Shown: positions 16,411 through 25,421, counted from the first letter of the stretch. The stretch is 64,000 nucleotides of DNA from Rheinheimera baltica DSM 14885 (GCF_000425345.1 NZ_AUDG01000013.1:18682-82681), one strand, 5' to 3'. The notes: generated by a model from the sequence alone, not told the origin. Translations and numbers: made by a program.

Positions 16411-16884
16411 GTGACAGATTTGGCAGCAATAAAAGAACCACTAGAGCTGGATAGCTCAATATTGACACAACTGTTCATTTCCCGAGTTGAAGATACGAAG
16501 CAAATGGATAGTACGGTTAGCCCGCGAATGCTAATTGCTTTGCTAGCGCAAGGTGTAGGAGGTGACGTCTTACCCACCATAATCAAGTATATTCCCAGAA
16601 GCCTGGTAATGCGTGCAATAGGATCAAATCCTACGAATTTTTCAAAACTTTTCCATCGTAAACGGCTTTCTAAGCACCAGACTGAAGCGCTCTACAGTCT
16701 TACAAAACTGTGGGCCGAGTTAAGAGAGTTTTTTGGTTGGAATGATTGTATGGTAAATCAATGGATCAATCAGCACCTCCCTGCGTTTGATGGCGCTTCA
16801 CCTTTGGAACTGATGAGCAGCCAAGAGGGACAAGAACTGATAAAGAGGCAGCTCCAAGCTATGCGCTACGGAAACTTTGATTAA
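16411..16884 (+). CDS. Orphan antitoxin, Xre/MbcA/ParS toxin-binding family
   Basis: 157 residues from GTG 16411. The C-terminal part WINQHLPAFDGASPLELM ... EGQELIKRQLQAMRYG (about 113-154) is the MbcA/ParS/Xre antitoxin toxin-binding domain. The middle (about 60-100) is helical with an Xre-like region (NFSKLFHRKRLSKHQTEALY). Such antitoxins pair with RES-domain toxins that degrade NAD+. No RES toxin is encoded next to it, so it may protect against a toxin elsewhere or act as a regulator. It sits between tnsA and the right end of element II, transcribed opposite to tnsA. Confidence 0.75.
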   Translation: MTDLAAIKEPLELDSSILTQLFISRVEDTKQMDSTVSPRMLIALLAQGVGGDVLPTIIKYIPRSLVMRAIGSNPTNFSKLFHRKRLSKHQTEALYSLTKLWAELREFFGWNDCMVNQWINQHLPAFDGASPLELMSSQEGQELIKRQLQAMRYGNFD

Positions 16885-17004
16885 CTATAATTCTGTAATT
16901 TCTGATTCTCAACATTATTAACTATCGCTTGTTAATTTTACTGTGTAAAAACACATTACATCGCACCTTCTTCCTTTCTCATTCCAAACCGTTCCCGACT
17001 CAAA

Positions 17005-17030
17005 AGAAAAAAGCCAGCAAAAATGCTGGC
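17005..17030 (-). terminator. glmS-facing terminator inside right end of element II
   Basis: Stem GCCAGCA 17013-17019 with TGCTGGC 17024-17030. For leftward transcripts it is followed by a T-run (17012-17007). It lies about 80 bp inside the right end and would end glmS transcripts that enter the transposon. On the other strand it could also stop the antitoxin transcript, with a weaker T-tract. Confidence 0.8.
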
Positions 17031-17044
17031 CTTCTAATTAATTT

Positions 17045-17112
17045 CAGTATGATACTTTATTACTCAGTATGATACTTTATTACTTAGTATGAAACTTTAT
17101 TACTCTCCCACA
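17045..17112 (-). repeat. Right end of element II: three abutting 20-bp TnsB-type sites
   Basis: Reading leftward from TGTGGGAG at 17112, repeats occupy 17104-17085, 17084-17065 and 17064-17045, each AGTAATAAAGTNTCATACTN, with no spacers. Abutting sites at the right and spaced sites at the left reproduce the asymmetry of Tn7 ends. Confidence 0.92.
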
Positions 17113-17117
17113 TTTAT
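17113..17117. repeat. TTTAT target duplication, glmS side
   Basis: Identical to 4037-4041 on the other side of element II. Its centre is 22 bp beyond the last base of the glmS stop codon, close to the spacing seen for Tn7 in Escherichia coli. Confidence 0.9.
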
Positions 17118-17136
17118 TTACGGTAAAGCTAACGGT

Positions 17137-18966
17137 TTATTCGACTGTTACTGACTTCGCCAAATTACGTGGCTGGTCTACGTCGGTGCCTTTGATAATG
17201 GCGACGTAGTAGCTGAGTAACTGCAACGGCAGGGTGTAGACGATGGGTGCCAGGATGTCGGCGACGTGCGGTACGTTGATTACCCGCATGGTGTCGTCAG
17301 ACTGGAACTTGGCATCGGCGTCGGCGAATACGTATAAAATACCGCCACGGGCGCGCACTTCTTCGACGTTTGATTTCAGCTTTTCTAACAGGTCGTTGTT
17401 AGGCGCTACCACGATAATCGGCATTTGCGCGTCAATCAGCGCCAGCGGGCCGTGCTTTAACTCGCCTGCGGCGTAGGCTTCGGCATGAATGTACGAGATT
17501 TCTTTAAGCTTTAACGCGCCTTCCATGGCGATAGGGTACTGATCGCCACGGCCTAAAAACAACGCATGGTGCTTGTCGGCAAATTCCTCGGCTAAGGCTT
17601 CAATTTGTGGCGCCAGCGTTAAGGCTTGTTCCAGTTTACCCGGTAAGCTTTTCAGCGCTGCGGTTAACTCGTGCTGTTGTACCGCGGTTAAGCCGTTATA
17701 TTTGCCAATCGCCAGCGTTAACATGGCTAAGCCCACTAATTGCGTGGTAAAGGCTTTGGTAGAGGCTACACCAATTTCGGCGCCGGCGCGGGTCATAAAA
17801 GCTAAGTCCGATTCACGCACCAGTGATGAACCCGCTACGTTACAAATGGTTAAACTGCCCACATAACCGGCTTCTTTGGCTAAGCGCAATGCGGCTAAGG
17901 TATCGGCCGTTTCGCCAGATTGCGAAATGCTTACCAATAAACTATTTGGCTGCACGAACGATTTGCGGTAGCGAAATTCAGAAGCAATTTCAACGTTACA
18001 GGAAATGCCGCCTAACGATTCTAACCAGTAGCGCGCCACCATGCCCGAGTGATAACTGGTACCACAGGCCACAATTTGCACATGCTTAACTTGTTTAAAT
18101 AGCTCTGCTGCACCGTTGCCAAAGGTTTCGTCTAACACGGAATCGCTGCTTAAACGGCCTTCAAGGGTGTTATTGATTGCGGCTGGCTGCTCGTAAATTT
18201 CTTTTAGCATAAAGTGGCGGTACTGGCCTTTGTCGCCAGCGTCGTAACTTACGTTAGACTCGTGTACTTCGCGCTCGACAGCATTACCATTGCTATCAAA
18301 AATGCTTACGCTGTGACGGGTAATTTCTGCCACGTCGCCTTCTTCAAGAAACATAAACCGACGGGTAACCGGCAACAATGCCAGCTGATCTGAGGCAATA
18401 AAGTTTTCACCAATACCCAGGCCAATAACCAACGGGCTGCCTGAACGGGCAACTACCACGCGGCTGGCGTCGGTTTTGTCCATAAGCACGGTGCCATAAG
18501 CGCCATGCAATTGCTTAACCGATTTTTGAACTGCCGCCAGCAAACTACCGGCAGTTTTAAGTTCTTCTTCCACTAAGTGCGCGATAACTTCGGTGTCGGT
18601 GTCAGAGGTAAACACATAACCTTTAGCTTTTAAGGCATCGCGAAGCGGGCTGTGGTTTTCAATAATGCCGTTGTGCACTACGGTAATATTGCTGGAAACA
18701 TGCGGGTGAGCATTGCGCTCGCTGGGCTCGCCGTGTGTGGCCCAACGGGTGTGGGCAATACCGGTGCCACCTGTTACCGGCTTTTCAGCAACGGCATCGG
18801 CCAGCTCTTTTACCTTTCCCAAACGGCGTAAGCGGGTTAACTCACCGCTTTGCGTCACAACCGCAACACCGGCAGAGTCATAGCCGCGGTATTCCAAGCG
18901 GCGCAGACCTTCAACCAGAATATCTACCACATCACGTTGCGCTACCGCGCCAACTATTCCACACAT
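17137..18966 (-). CDS. glmS: Glutamine-fructose-6-phosphate aminotransferase
   Basis: 609 residues, standard length. It makes glucosamine-6-phosphate from fructose-6-phosphate and glutamine, the first step to UDP-GlcNAc. The N-terminal glutaminase domain starts MCGIVGA with the catalytic Cys2; two SIS isomerase domains follow ([10 protein letters not shown] near 300, [20 protein letters not shown] near 470). The C-terminus ends [13 protein letters not shown], whose coding sequence is the TnsD recognition region of attTn7. It lies 53 bp after the DeoR-type gene on the same strand, so they probably form an operon. Its native terminator has been displaced by the transposon array. Confidence 0.98.
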   Translation of the reverse strand: MCGIVGAVAQRDVVDILVEGLRRLEYRGYDSAGVAVVTQSGELTRLRRLGKVKELADAVAEKPVTGGTGIAHTRWATHGEPSERNAHPHVSSNITVVHNGIIENHSPLRDALKAKGYVFTSDTDTEVIAHLVEEELKTAGSLLAAVQKSVKQLHGAYGTVLMDKTDASRVVVARSGSPLVIGLGIGENFIASDQLALLPVTRRFMFLEEGDVAEITRHSVSIFDSNGNAVEREVHESNVSYDAGDKGQYRHFMLKEIYEQPAAINNTLEGRLSSDSVLDETFGNGAAELFKQVKHVQIVACGTSYHSGMVARYWLESLGGISCNVEIASEFRYRKSFVQPNSLLVSISQSGETADTLAALRLAKEAGYVGSLTICNVAGSSLVRESDLAFMTRAGAEIGVASTKAFTTQLVGLAMLTLAIGKYNGLTAVQQHELTAALKSLPGKLEQALTLAPQIEALAEEFADKHHALFLGRGDQYPIAMEGALKLKEISYIHAEAYAAGELKHGPLALIDAQMPIIVVAPNNDLLEKLKSNVEEVRARGGILYVFADADAKFQSDDTMRVINVPHVADILAPIVYTLPLQLLSYYVAIIKGTDVDQPRNLAKSVTVE

Positions 18967-19019
18967 ATTGTTTCTCCAAAAACCGTTAATTCGTTGTATT
19001 TATGCAAAGGCCGCAGCGG

Positions 19020-19787
19020 TTAACCGGCTACGCGGATTACCCTTACGCCTTGTTGTTCTATTAATGCCGCATCGGCGGCAGGCAAGCCTTCGTCGGTGAC
19101 TAATACTTTGATCATTGACCAGGACAATTCTAAGTTGTGTATTTTGCGGCCCAACTTGTCAGACTCCAACATAACAATGACTTCGCGCGCTACGTCGGCC
19201 ATTACCCGGCTTAAGCTGTATAACTCGTTGTACGTGGTGGTACCACGCGCTAAATCGATACCGTCTGCGCCAATAAACAGCTGATCAAAATCATAGTTGC
19301 GTAGCATCTGTTCCGCTAACTGGCCTTGAAATGCCTCTGACTGCGGGTCCCAGGTTCCGCCAGTCATCAGCAGGGTGGGTTCGTTTTCCAACTCGCGCAG
19401 CGCATTGGCTATTCCCAACGAATTGGTCATTACCACTAAGCCACGTTTTGCAGCCAGTTCAGGTAACAATGCCGCCGTAGTGCGGCCGCTATCAATAATA
19501 ATGCGATAATGATCTTTAATCAGACTGGCTGCTGCTTTGGCAATTGCCAACTTTCGTTTCGAAACCTTTGCTAAACTTGAATCACTTACAAAGTCTTGCG
19601 GTACCGGCACCGCACCACCATAACGGCGCAATAACAAACCGGCTTGTTCCAGCACCGTCAAGTCCTTACGAATAGTTACTTCCGACGTTTGAAACTGTTC
19701 TGCCAGCTGCTCAACCGATAGCTCGCCTTGCTGTTGCAGTTGGCTAACAATGAGATGGCGCCGTTGTTGGGTATTTCGTTTATTCAT
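19020..19787 (-). CDS. DeoR-family transcriptional regulator
   Basis: 255 residues. An N-terminal DeoR-type helix-turn-helix (ERR-like QQRRHLIVSQL, then LAEQFQTSEVTIRKDLTVLE, 22-47) is followed by a sugar-phosphate sensing domain with DSGRTTAALLPEL (138-150 region) and GADGID. This family often controls amino-sugar genes. The position directly upstream of glmS points to sensing of a hexosamine phosphate, but that is inference. It is the first gene of a leftward pair with glmS and is divergent from the Fur-type promoter at 19896. Confidence 0.9.
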   Translation of the reverse strand: MNKRNTQQRRHLIVSQLQQQGELSVEQLAEQFQTSEVTIRKDLTVLEQAGLLLRRYGGAVPVPQDFVSDSSLAKVSKRKLAIAKAAASLIKDHYRIIIDSGRTTAALLPELAAKRGLVVMTNSLGIANALRELENEPTLLMTGGTWDPQSEAFQGQLAEQMLRNYDFDQLFIGADGIDLARGTTTYNELYSLSRVMADVAREVIVMLESDKLGRKIHNLELSWSMIKVLVTDEGLPAADAALIEQQGVRVIRVAG

Positions 19788-19880
19788 ATCTTTCGATTAA
19801 GTTTCGAAGTGAAAGATATTTTAAGCTGAATTAATAATTTTGCAAGTCGCAATTTTATGGCTGGCGAGTAACGCAATAAA

Positions 19881-19924
19881 GTTAATGATAACCATTTGCA
19901 TTTGATAATTATTCGTATTATAGT
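19881..19924 (+). promoter_or_regulatory. Fur-box promoter
   Basis: -35 TTGCAT (19896-19901), 17-bp spacer, -10 TATAGT (19919-19924). GTTAATGATAACCATTTGC (19881-19899) matches the 19-bp Fur consensus at about 15 positions and overlaps the -35. Iron repression of the downstream transcript is predicted. Confidence 0.7.
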
Positions 19925-19930
19925 TTGTCG

Positions 19931-20033
19931 CGTTAACGGATTAAATGCTTTACCAGGCCACGGATGGGTCTCCTGGTCGTTGTTTTACTTGTCTTGCACG
20001 TTAGGGGGTGGGTTTTGCCACCCCTGTTTTTTT
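19931..20033 (+). ncRNA. Candidate Fur-controlled small RNA or attenuator leader
   Basis: From the predicted start near 19931 a transcript of about 100 nt would end at a strong intrinsic terminator: stem GGGGTGG 20005-20011 with CCACCCC 20018-20024, then seven T (20027-20033). A CCAGG/CCTGG hairpin (near 19952-19976) precedes it. The terminator lies 13 bp before the start of the reductase gene, so the transcript either ends as a small RNA or is read through into the gene. No similarity to RyhB core sequence is seen. Confidence 0.45.
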
Positions 20034-20045
20034 CTCAGGTTATTT

Positions 20046-21824
20046 ATGTTTCAACGCTGGCAATATCTGTTGGAAAAATGGCATTTGCTGGCCTTGCTGC
20101 TATTGCCTTTATACTATGCGTACTCAACAACAGCAGACAATTTACGGTCTGTAGTTCTGCTTTACGGCCTGTATAGCATTATTGTTGTTGCCAGCCTATG
20201 TCGCTTACCTTTGGCCTCGCCACCAGCAAAAATAACCGGCTGGGCCTGGCTGGAACAGTTTTTATTTCTTGCACTTTTACTCACACTGCTTGGCCTATTT
20301 TATCTGCCGCAGGCTCCCTTTTCATCTTTCGCTGCGCAGGTACTTTGGTTAAATACGCAACTGGCTTTCGCCGGATTATTGCTAAAGCACTACTGGGCAG
20401 TAAAAACACGCCAAGCTAGCGCAAAAACGGTTAATACCGCACCGCATTGGTTGGTGGGGTATGCCAGCCAATCAGGCGTGGCGCAACAGCTAGCACAACA
20501 TAATGCAGCCCAACTACAGCAAGCGGGCTTTGCGGTTACCCTGGCAGAGCTAAACCAAATTAACCAACTTCAACTCAATAGTTTCCAGCGGGCACTATTT
20601 GTCGTCAGTACTTACGGTGACGGTGAGCCACCAGATAATGCCAATCAGTTTTATCAACTGGCGCAGCAGTGGCAGCATTCACTGCATCAGTTGCAATTTG
20701 CCGTATTAGCTTTAGGAGACAGCCGCTATCAGCAGTTTTGTGCTTTTGGTCGCTGGCTACATACCTGGTTACAACAGCGTGATGCTAAACCGTTGCATCC
20801 ACTTCTAGAGCTAGACACGGCAAAGCAGCAAGCGCCGGTAATGACACAATGGCAACAGCTGTTAACTGGCTTTACCAAAACACAGGCCCCGCAAATGCAA
20901 CCAATCTGGCAGCAAGCGCGCTTAGAAAGCCGTTACATTGCCAACCCAGCCAGTAAAGGCTTGCCGTGTTTCATTGTAAAGTTACAGCTGCCTAGGGGGA
21001 GCCAATGGCAAGCCGGTGATATTGTCGATATTCAGCCAGAAAACAGTAAGTGCAACGTGGCGTTATGGTTAACGCAACACCAGATCAACGGGTGTCAGGC
21101 AGTACAATACAAAAGCCAACATATGCCGCTATGCTGGGCGCTAGCTGAGTTACAGCTGGACAACGTCTTGCCGCCACCTGAAGGGGTGCCGGTAGAACGT
21201 TGGCTGGCGCAACAGCCAACGCTGCCACTGCGAAGTTATTCTATCGCGTCGTTGCCTGAAGAAGGCCCTGCCGTGCTGCTGGTACGCCAAGTGAAAAAGC
21301 CCGACGACACCTTGGGTATAGGTTCAGGCTGGCTTACGGCGTGGTCAATAGAGCAACAGTTAATACAAGTGCGGCTGCGTGAGCATACACCATTTCATTT
21401 ACCCCCAGACGACATACCGTTAATCCTTATCGCCAGCGGTACGGGTATTGCCGGACTACGCGCCTTATTGGCACAACGGGTTAAACGGGGGCAGCGGCAA
21501 AACTGGCTGATATTTGGTGAGCGCCACCCAGACAGCGACTTTTTCTTTGCTAAAGATATTCGCCATTGGCAGCAGCAAGGTTTTATACCGCAATGCGATC
21601 TGGCGTTCTCACAAGCGCACGCAAACAAGTATTATGTACAACACGCACTGGCAGCAAAACGTGAGCAGGTAAAACAATGGTTGGCCAGCGGCGCCGCTAT
21701 CTATGTTTGCGGCAGCCTGCAAGGTATGGGCAGCGCTGTACATCAGGTGCTCACCAACATTATGGGAGATGCCGCGCTTAGCCGGTTACAACAACAGGGG
21801 CGTTACCGGCGAGATCTGTACTAG
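20046..21824 (+). CDS. Membrane-anchored flavodoxin/FAD/NADPH reductase
   Basis: 592 residues from ATG 20046. The open frame extends upstream to 19896, but that part crosses the promoter and terminator and has no family sense. About four membrane helices occupy residues 1-115. A flavodoxin domain follows (VVSTYGDGEPPDNANQFY near 190-207, LALGDSRYQQFCAFG near 220), then a ferredoxin-reductase module with LRSYSIAS (FAD), ASGTGIAGLRALL (NADPH) and the terminal YVCGSLQGMG. It resembles sulfite-reductase flavoprotein alpha and membrane reductases found near iron-uptake genes. The Fur promoter suggests a role in reducing ferric iron or siderophores, which is inference. It converges on and overlaps the lipoprotein gene by 4 bp. 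Confidence 0.8.
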   Translation: MFQRWQYLLEKWHLLALLLLPLYYAYSTTADNLRSVVLLYGLYSIIVVASLCRLPLASPPAKITGWAWLEQFLFLALLLTLLGLFYLPQAPFSSFAAQVLWLNTQLAFAGLLLKHYWAVKTRQASAKTVNTAPHWLVGYASQSGVAQQLAQHNAAQLQQAGFAVTLAELNQINQLQLNSFQRALFVVSTYGDGEPPDNANQFYQLAQQWQHSLHQLQFAVLALGDSRYQQFCAFGRWLHTWLQQRDAKPLHPLLELDTAKQQAPVMTQWQQLLTGFTKTQAPQMQPIWQQARLESRYIANPASKGLPCFIVKLQLPRGSQWQAGDIVDIQPENSKCNVALWLTQHQINGCQAVQYKSQHMPLCWALAELQLDNVLPPPEGVPVERWLAQQPTLPLRSYSIASLPEEGPAVLLVRQVKKPDDTLGIGSGWLTAWSIEQQLIQVRLREHTPFHLPPDDIPLILIASGTGIAGLRALLAQRVKRGQRQNWLIFGERHPDSDFFFAKDIRHWQQQGFIPQCDLAFSQAHANKYYVQHALAAKREQVKQWLASGAAIYVCGSLQGMGSAVHQVLTNIMGDAALSRLQQQGRYRRDLY

Positions 21825-22378
21825 TTATTACCCGGTGCAAAGCTTATGCGGCCACTTTGTACTGCCATATTTATAGGCACCGCGGTAAGTAATTTTACCG
21901 TAGGGTTGGAGGTGTCTAGCCGGTAAACCGGATTATTCGCCAGAAAACCATTTACCAGCGCCAGCAATTCATTGCTTACCGGCGCCAGGTTACCGCGGTA
22001 GCCTGCCGCTTCAATAGTCGAACCCAGTAACTTAACCGAGCGCAGGTAAACGGCTTTTTCAGCGCCGTCATAATAAGGTACGCCTTCAACGTTCAGCTGC
22101 ATGGTGGCCGGATAACTTAAACCAAATAACGACAAGGTTGCCGTTGCCCCCGTATTAACACGCACGCGGTCTGAATTGTCCGGGCCAATATCAACTTGCA
22201 TTGTATCCACTTTCATATTTAGCGGAATGCCAGCCACATTAGCCTGACGCGTTAAGCTTGGTATTTGCTGGCGCAACAGTTGCTCAAGATCCGCCTCTGA
22301 TACCGAGTAAGTAGACATTTGTTGCAATTGGCTGCAACCGGCTAGCAACAACACAAAAATATACAGGATGAATCTCAT
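21821..22378 (-). CDS. DUF1439 (YceB-like) lipoprotein
   Basis: 185 residues. Signal peptide with lipobox LLAGC (Cys15), so the protein is exported and lipidated. The mature part (SEADLEQLLRQQIP ... PLNMKVDTMQVDIGPDNSDRVRVN) fits DUF1439 proteins, a beta-rich, TULIP-like lipid-binding fold in some predictions. Function is not known. It overlaps the convergent reductase gene by 4 bp. Confidence 0.8.
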   Translation of the reverse strand: MRFILYIFVLLLAGCSQLQQMSTYSVSEADLEQLLRQQIPSLTRQANVAGIPLNMKVDTMQVDIGPDNSDRVRVNTGATATLSLFGLSYPATMQLNVEGVPYYDGAEKAVYLRSVKLLGSTIEAAGYRGNLAPVSNELLALVNGFLANNPVYRLDTSNPTVKLLTAVPINMAVQSGRISFAPGNN

Positions 22379-22542
22379 AATATCCCCAAAAATTATTGCC
22401 CTAAAGGCAAGGGCAAAAACATGTTTTATCTGTGCTCTGTTATACCATTTCTTTCGCTAATCTGTATAAACTCATGCTTGAATAAACTTGTAAAGTACGT
22501 ATTCTTGCATTAGCAGTTTCTCATTTAACATGGTAGCGTCGT

Positions 22543-25392
22543 TTGCCTAAACCAAACCAACCTCAACGTATATCACTTAAAGCGCGGCCAATAAAAGTAA
22601 CCTTATTGATTTTACTGGTTATGCTTGGCATCACGTCAATGCCTTCGTTGTTGAACGTGGTGTTACCAGAGATACCCTATAGCATTTACTTACCTCTGCA
22701 TACCATATTGGAAGTGATTGCAGTTGTGCTTGCGGGGATGACGTTTGCCGTTATTCGAGAACAAGCGCTGGTAAAAATGACACTTCGTAGTGCAGTAGTC
22801 GCATGCGCGTTTTTCGCTATTTTTTGGCTCGATTTAGCACACTTACTGTCTTATAAAGGCATGCCACCATATTTTAATGAAAATACAGCGGAAAAAGCCA
22901 TTAACTTTTGGCTTGTTGCGCGGCTGTTAGGTGCTACAACACTGTGTTTTGTTGTTTTACCGCTGGCAGATAAACGTACAGGCTTAAAGCAGTATTATGC
23001 CATGCTAGCAGCAGCGATAACGCTGGTTTTAGCTTGCCATTACTGGTTTATCTTACACCCCGAAGCGATACCACGCACTTATATTGAAGGTATGGGGCTA
23101 ACTCAGTTTAAGATTGTCACTGAATACAGTGTCATTTTTATTAGTGCAGTTACGATTTACCTAATTATTTTATATCGTCATTTTCAAAGAGCATTTCACG
23201 CTCCGGCACTGCTCGCTGCTGTGGTTACAACGATACTTAGCGAGCTATGTTTTACGTTATATAACCAACTAAGTGATATTTATAATATTATTGGCCACCT
23301 ATTAAAGCTTGTTTCTTACTTATTTTTATATCGAGCTCTCGTTTATGAAACATTAGCGGCCCCTTACTTACAACTCGTTCGTTCTAAAGCAGAATTAGCC
23401 GCAACCCTATCAGCAACACCCGATATTCTGCTCGATGTTGACCAAAATGGTGTATTGCATAGAGTACATTCCCGCCCAGACAGTAATATGAGTATCGCAT
23501 CAACGCACTTTATCGGCAGTAACACCAAGGACGTATTACCACAAAATATTGCTGAAACCATGTTAAAAGCAATGAATCAAGCCGCGCAAAGAAAAGGCTG
23601 TTCAGACGCTTATCAATGTGCGTTAAACGACGCGAATGCCGCAGCGCCAATTTGGTTTCAGATAATTGCTGCCATTAAACCCAATACAGCTTCTTTACAG
23701 CGCTTTATTTTGTCTGTTCGCGATATTACTGCGCAAAAAAATTTACATGCCTCGGAGCAATTAAACGCTTTGGCGTTTCATACTCGTGAAGCCATTATGA
23801 TTACCGATGCTGAGCAACGTATTATTCGGGTTAACCCCGCTTTTACTGACATTACCGGTTACAGTGAAGCTGAAATTGTAGGACAAAACCCTTCCAGGCT
23901 GAGTTCTGGCTTACACGACAAATTGTTTTACCAGCGACTGTGGGGAGCGCTTAAAGAGTACGATGTGTGGAGTGGTGAAATTTACAATAGACGGAAAAAT
24001 GGCGAGGTTTTTCCAGAGCATGTCATTATTAATGCCCTGAAAGATAATGAAGGGCAAGTTACACATTATATCGCCAGTTTTAATGACATTAGTAAGGCCA
24101 AGGCAGATCAACAACGTATTCACCGTTTAGCGTTTTACGATCCACTCACGCATTTACCGAATCGCCGTTTATTATTGGACAAAATTGTTGATACACAATC
24201 TGAAAGTCAGCGTAATGGCCAGTTTGCAGCGTTATTTTTTATCGATCTGGATCATTTTAAACGCCTAAACGACAGCTTGGGTCACTCGTTTGGTGATGAA
24301 CTATTACGTCAACTTGCCGACAGACTTCAACTGACAATTAGAACTACGGATATCCTGGCCCGCCCCGGCGGTGATGAGTTTATTTTACTCGCTAAACTAC
24401 AAACAACCGACCAAACAGCCGCGGCTTTGGACGCACAAATTCTTGGCAACAAGGTACTTGAGCAAATTAGACAGCCTTATATGCTGAAAAATCACCAATA
24501 CAATATTACTGCCAGTATTGGTATTGCGTTATTTAATGACAGTAGTAACGGAGTAGACGAGTTAATGTCGTCAGCAGATCTTGCTATGTATCATTCAAAA
24601 GAAAGTGGTCGCAATCAACTTTTTTTCTTTGAACCTCAAATGCAACAAAAGCTAAAACAGCGCCAAAAAATGGAGCAGGGGTTAAAACAAGGTTTGGCTA
24701 ATGAACAATTCCATGTTTATTATCAGCCCAAAGTAAATACGTTAGGCCATGTTGTTGGTTATGAAGCCCTTATAAGGTGGCAGCACCCTGAGTTCGGTTT
24801 AATTAGCCCAGATAGTTTTATTCCGCTGGCAGAAAGTACCGGCCTTATTATCGATATAGGTAGTTGGGTATTGGAACAAGCTTGCGAGCAAATTGCTAAG
24901 TTTAGTGCTCAGGGAGAGTCGCTTTCAATTGCCGTTAATGTTAGCCAGCGTCAATTAACCCGCACAGACTTTGCGGAATTGGTCAGTACGATTGTCGTTA
25001 ATAGTGGCATTGATCCCTCGCTGCTGGAGTTAGAAATTACAGAAAGTATGCTCAATGATGATCTGGAAAATACGCGACAAAAATTAACGGCCCTTAGCCA
25101 ACTAGGTATCACTTTTTCTCTAGACGACTTTGGAACTGGTTATTCATCGCTCTATTATTTACAAAAGCTTCCAATGAATGTACTTAAAATTGACCAATCC
25201 TTTGTGCGGGAATTTTTAACACAAGAAACCGATTACGCTATTGTTAAAACCATTGTAGCAATGGCAAAAGCACTGTCCCTTAAAGTAGTGGCTGAGGGCG
25301 TAGAAGAACAGGAACAGTATGAGGCGCTTGTTGCTTTAGAATGTGATTTTTTTCAAGGTTATTTATTTGGAAAACCATCTCCGTTGTCATAA
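22543..25392 (+). CDS. MASE3-PAS-PAS-GGDEF-EAL cyclic-di-GMP protein
   Basis: 949 residues from TTG 22543; the start is uncertain because no good ribosome site is seen. An N-terminal MASE3 membrane sensor (about 20-265, with LDLAHLLSYKGMP) is followed by two PAS domains (about 285-400 and 405-520). A diguanylate cyclase domain has intact GGDEF (RPGGDEF) and an inhibitory RTTD I-site five residues before it. A phosphodiesterase EAL domain has YEALIRW, DDFGTGYSSL and AEGVEE. Both catalytic motifs are present, so it may make and break c-di-GMP depending on its signal. It is a single-gene unit. Confidence 0.92.
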   Translation: MPKPNQPQRISLKARPIKVTLLILLVMLGITSMPSLLNVVLPEIPYSIYLPLHTILEVIAVVLAGMTFAVIREQALVKMTLRSAVVACAFFAIFWLDLAHLLSYKGMPPYFNENTAEKAINFWLVARLLGATTLCFVVLPLADKRTGLKQYYAMLAAAITLVLACHYWFILHPEAIPRTYIEGMGLTQFKIVTEYSVIFISAVTIYLIILYRHFQRAFHAPALLAAVVTTILSELCFTLYNQLSDIYNIIGHLLKLVSYLFLYRALVYETLAAPYLQLVRSKAELAATLSATPDILLDVDQNGVLHRVHSRPDSNMSIASTHFIGSNTKDVLPQNIAETMLKAMNQAAQRKGCSDAYQCALNDANAAAPIWFQIIAAIKPNTASLQRFILSVRDITAQKNLHASEQLNALAFHTREAIMITDAEQRIIRVNPAFTDITGYSEAEIVGQNPSRLSSGLHDKLFYQRLWGALKEYDVWSGEIYNRRKNGEVFPEHVIINALKDNEGQVTHYIASFNDISKAKADQQRIHRLAFYDPLTHLPNRRLLLDKIVDTQSESQRNGQFAALFFIDLDHFKRLNDSLGHSFGDELLRQLADRLQLTIRTTDILARPGGDEFILLAKLQTTDQTAAALDAQILGNKVLEQIRQPYMLKNHQYNITASIGIALFNDSSNGVDELMSSADLAMYHSKESGRNQLFFFEPQMQQKLKQRQKMEQGLKQGLANEQFHVYYQPKVNTLGHVVGYEALIRWQHPEFGLISPDSFIPLAESTGLIIDIGSWVLEQACEQIAKFSAQGESLSIAVNVSQRQLTRTDFAELVSTIVVNSGIDPSLLELEITESMLNDDLENTRQKLTALSQLGITFSLDDFGTGYSSLYYLQKLPMNVLKIDQSFVREFLTQETDYAIVKTIVAMAKALSLKVVAEGVEEQEQYEALVALECDFFQGYLFGKPSPLS

Positions 25393-25405
25393 AGTGAGTT
25401 TTAAG

Positions 25406-25421
25406 TGCTCCACGTGAAACA
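25406..25421 (+). promoter_or_regulatory. parS-like site
   Basis: TGCTCCACGTGAAACA differs by one base from the widespread parS consensus TGTTCCACGTGAAACA. Intergenic, before the symporter gene. It is likely bound by the ParB encoded at 35489. Confidence 0.7.

Larger units (their letters stand above)
4042..17112 (-). mobile_element. Complete Tn7-like transposon (element II), tnsABCDE, at attTn7
   Basis: Both termini read TGTGGGAGAGTAATAAAG inward (4042 rightward, 17112 leftward), with TTTAT repeated outside each. All five tns genes are full length with catalytic residues present. The right end lies 24 bp beyond the glmS stop codon with tnsA nearest glmS, as expected for TnsD-directed insertion. 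Cargo lies in two places: a three-gene cassette between tnsE and the left end, and an antitoxin gene between tnsA and the right end. The element looks capable of movement; the AT-rich cargo contrasts with the more GC-rich tns genes. Confidence 0.95.

Noticed and set aside
16251..16454. Short + strand frame upstream of the Xre/MbcA/ParS-type antitoxin, possible toxin
   Set aside because: No family likeness, poor start, and it overlaps the antitoxin start in another frame.
4042..17112. CRISPR-associated Tn7-like transposon (CAST)
   Set aside because: No cas genes and no repeat-spacer array. The full tnsABCDE set with a canonical TnsD and insertion at glmS shows the classic mode.
19896..20045. 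N-terminal extension of the flavoreductase frame
   Set aside because: It would start inside the -35 box and run through the terminator hairpin. ATG 20046 gives a sensible membrane start.
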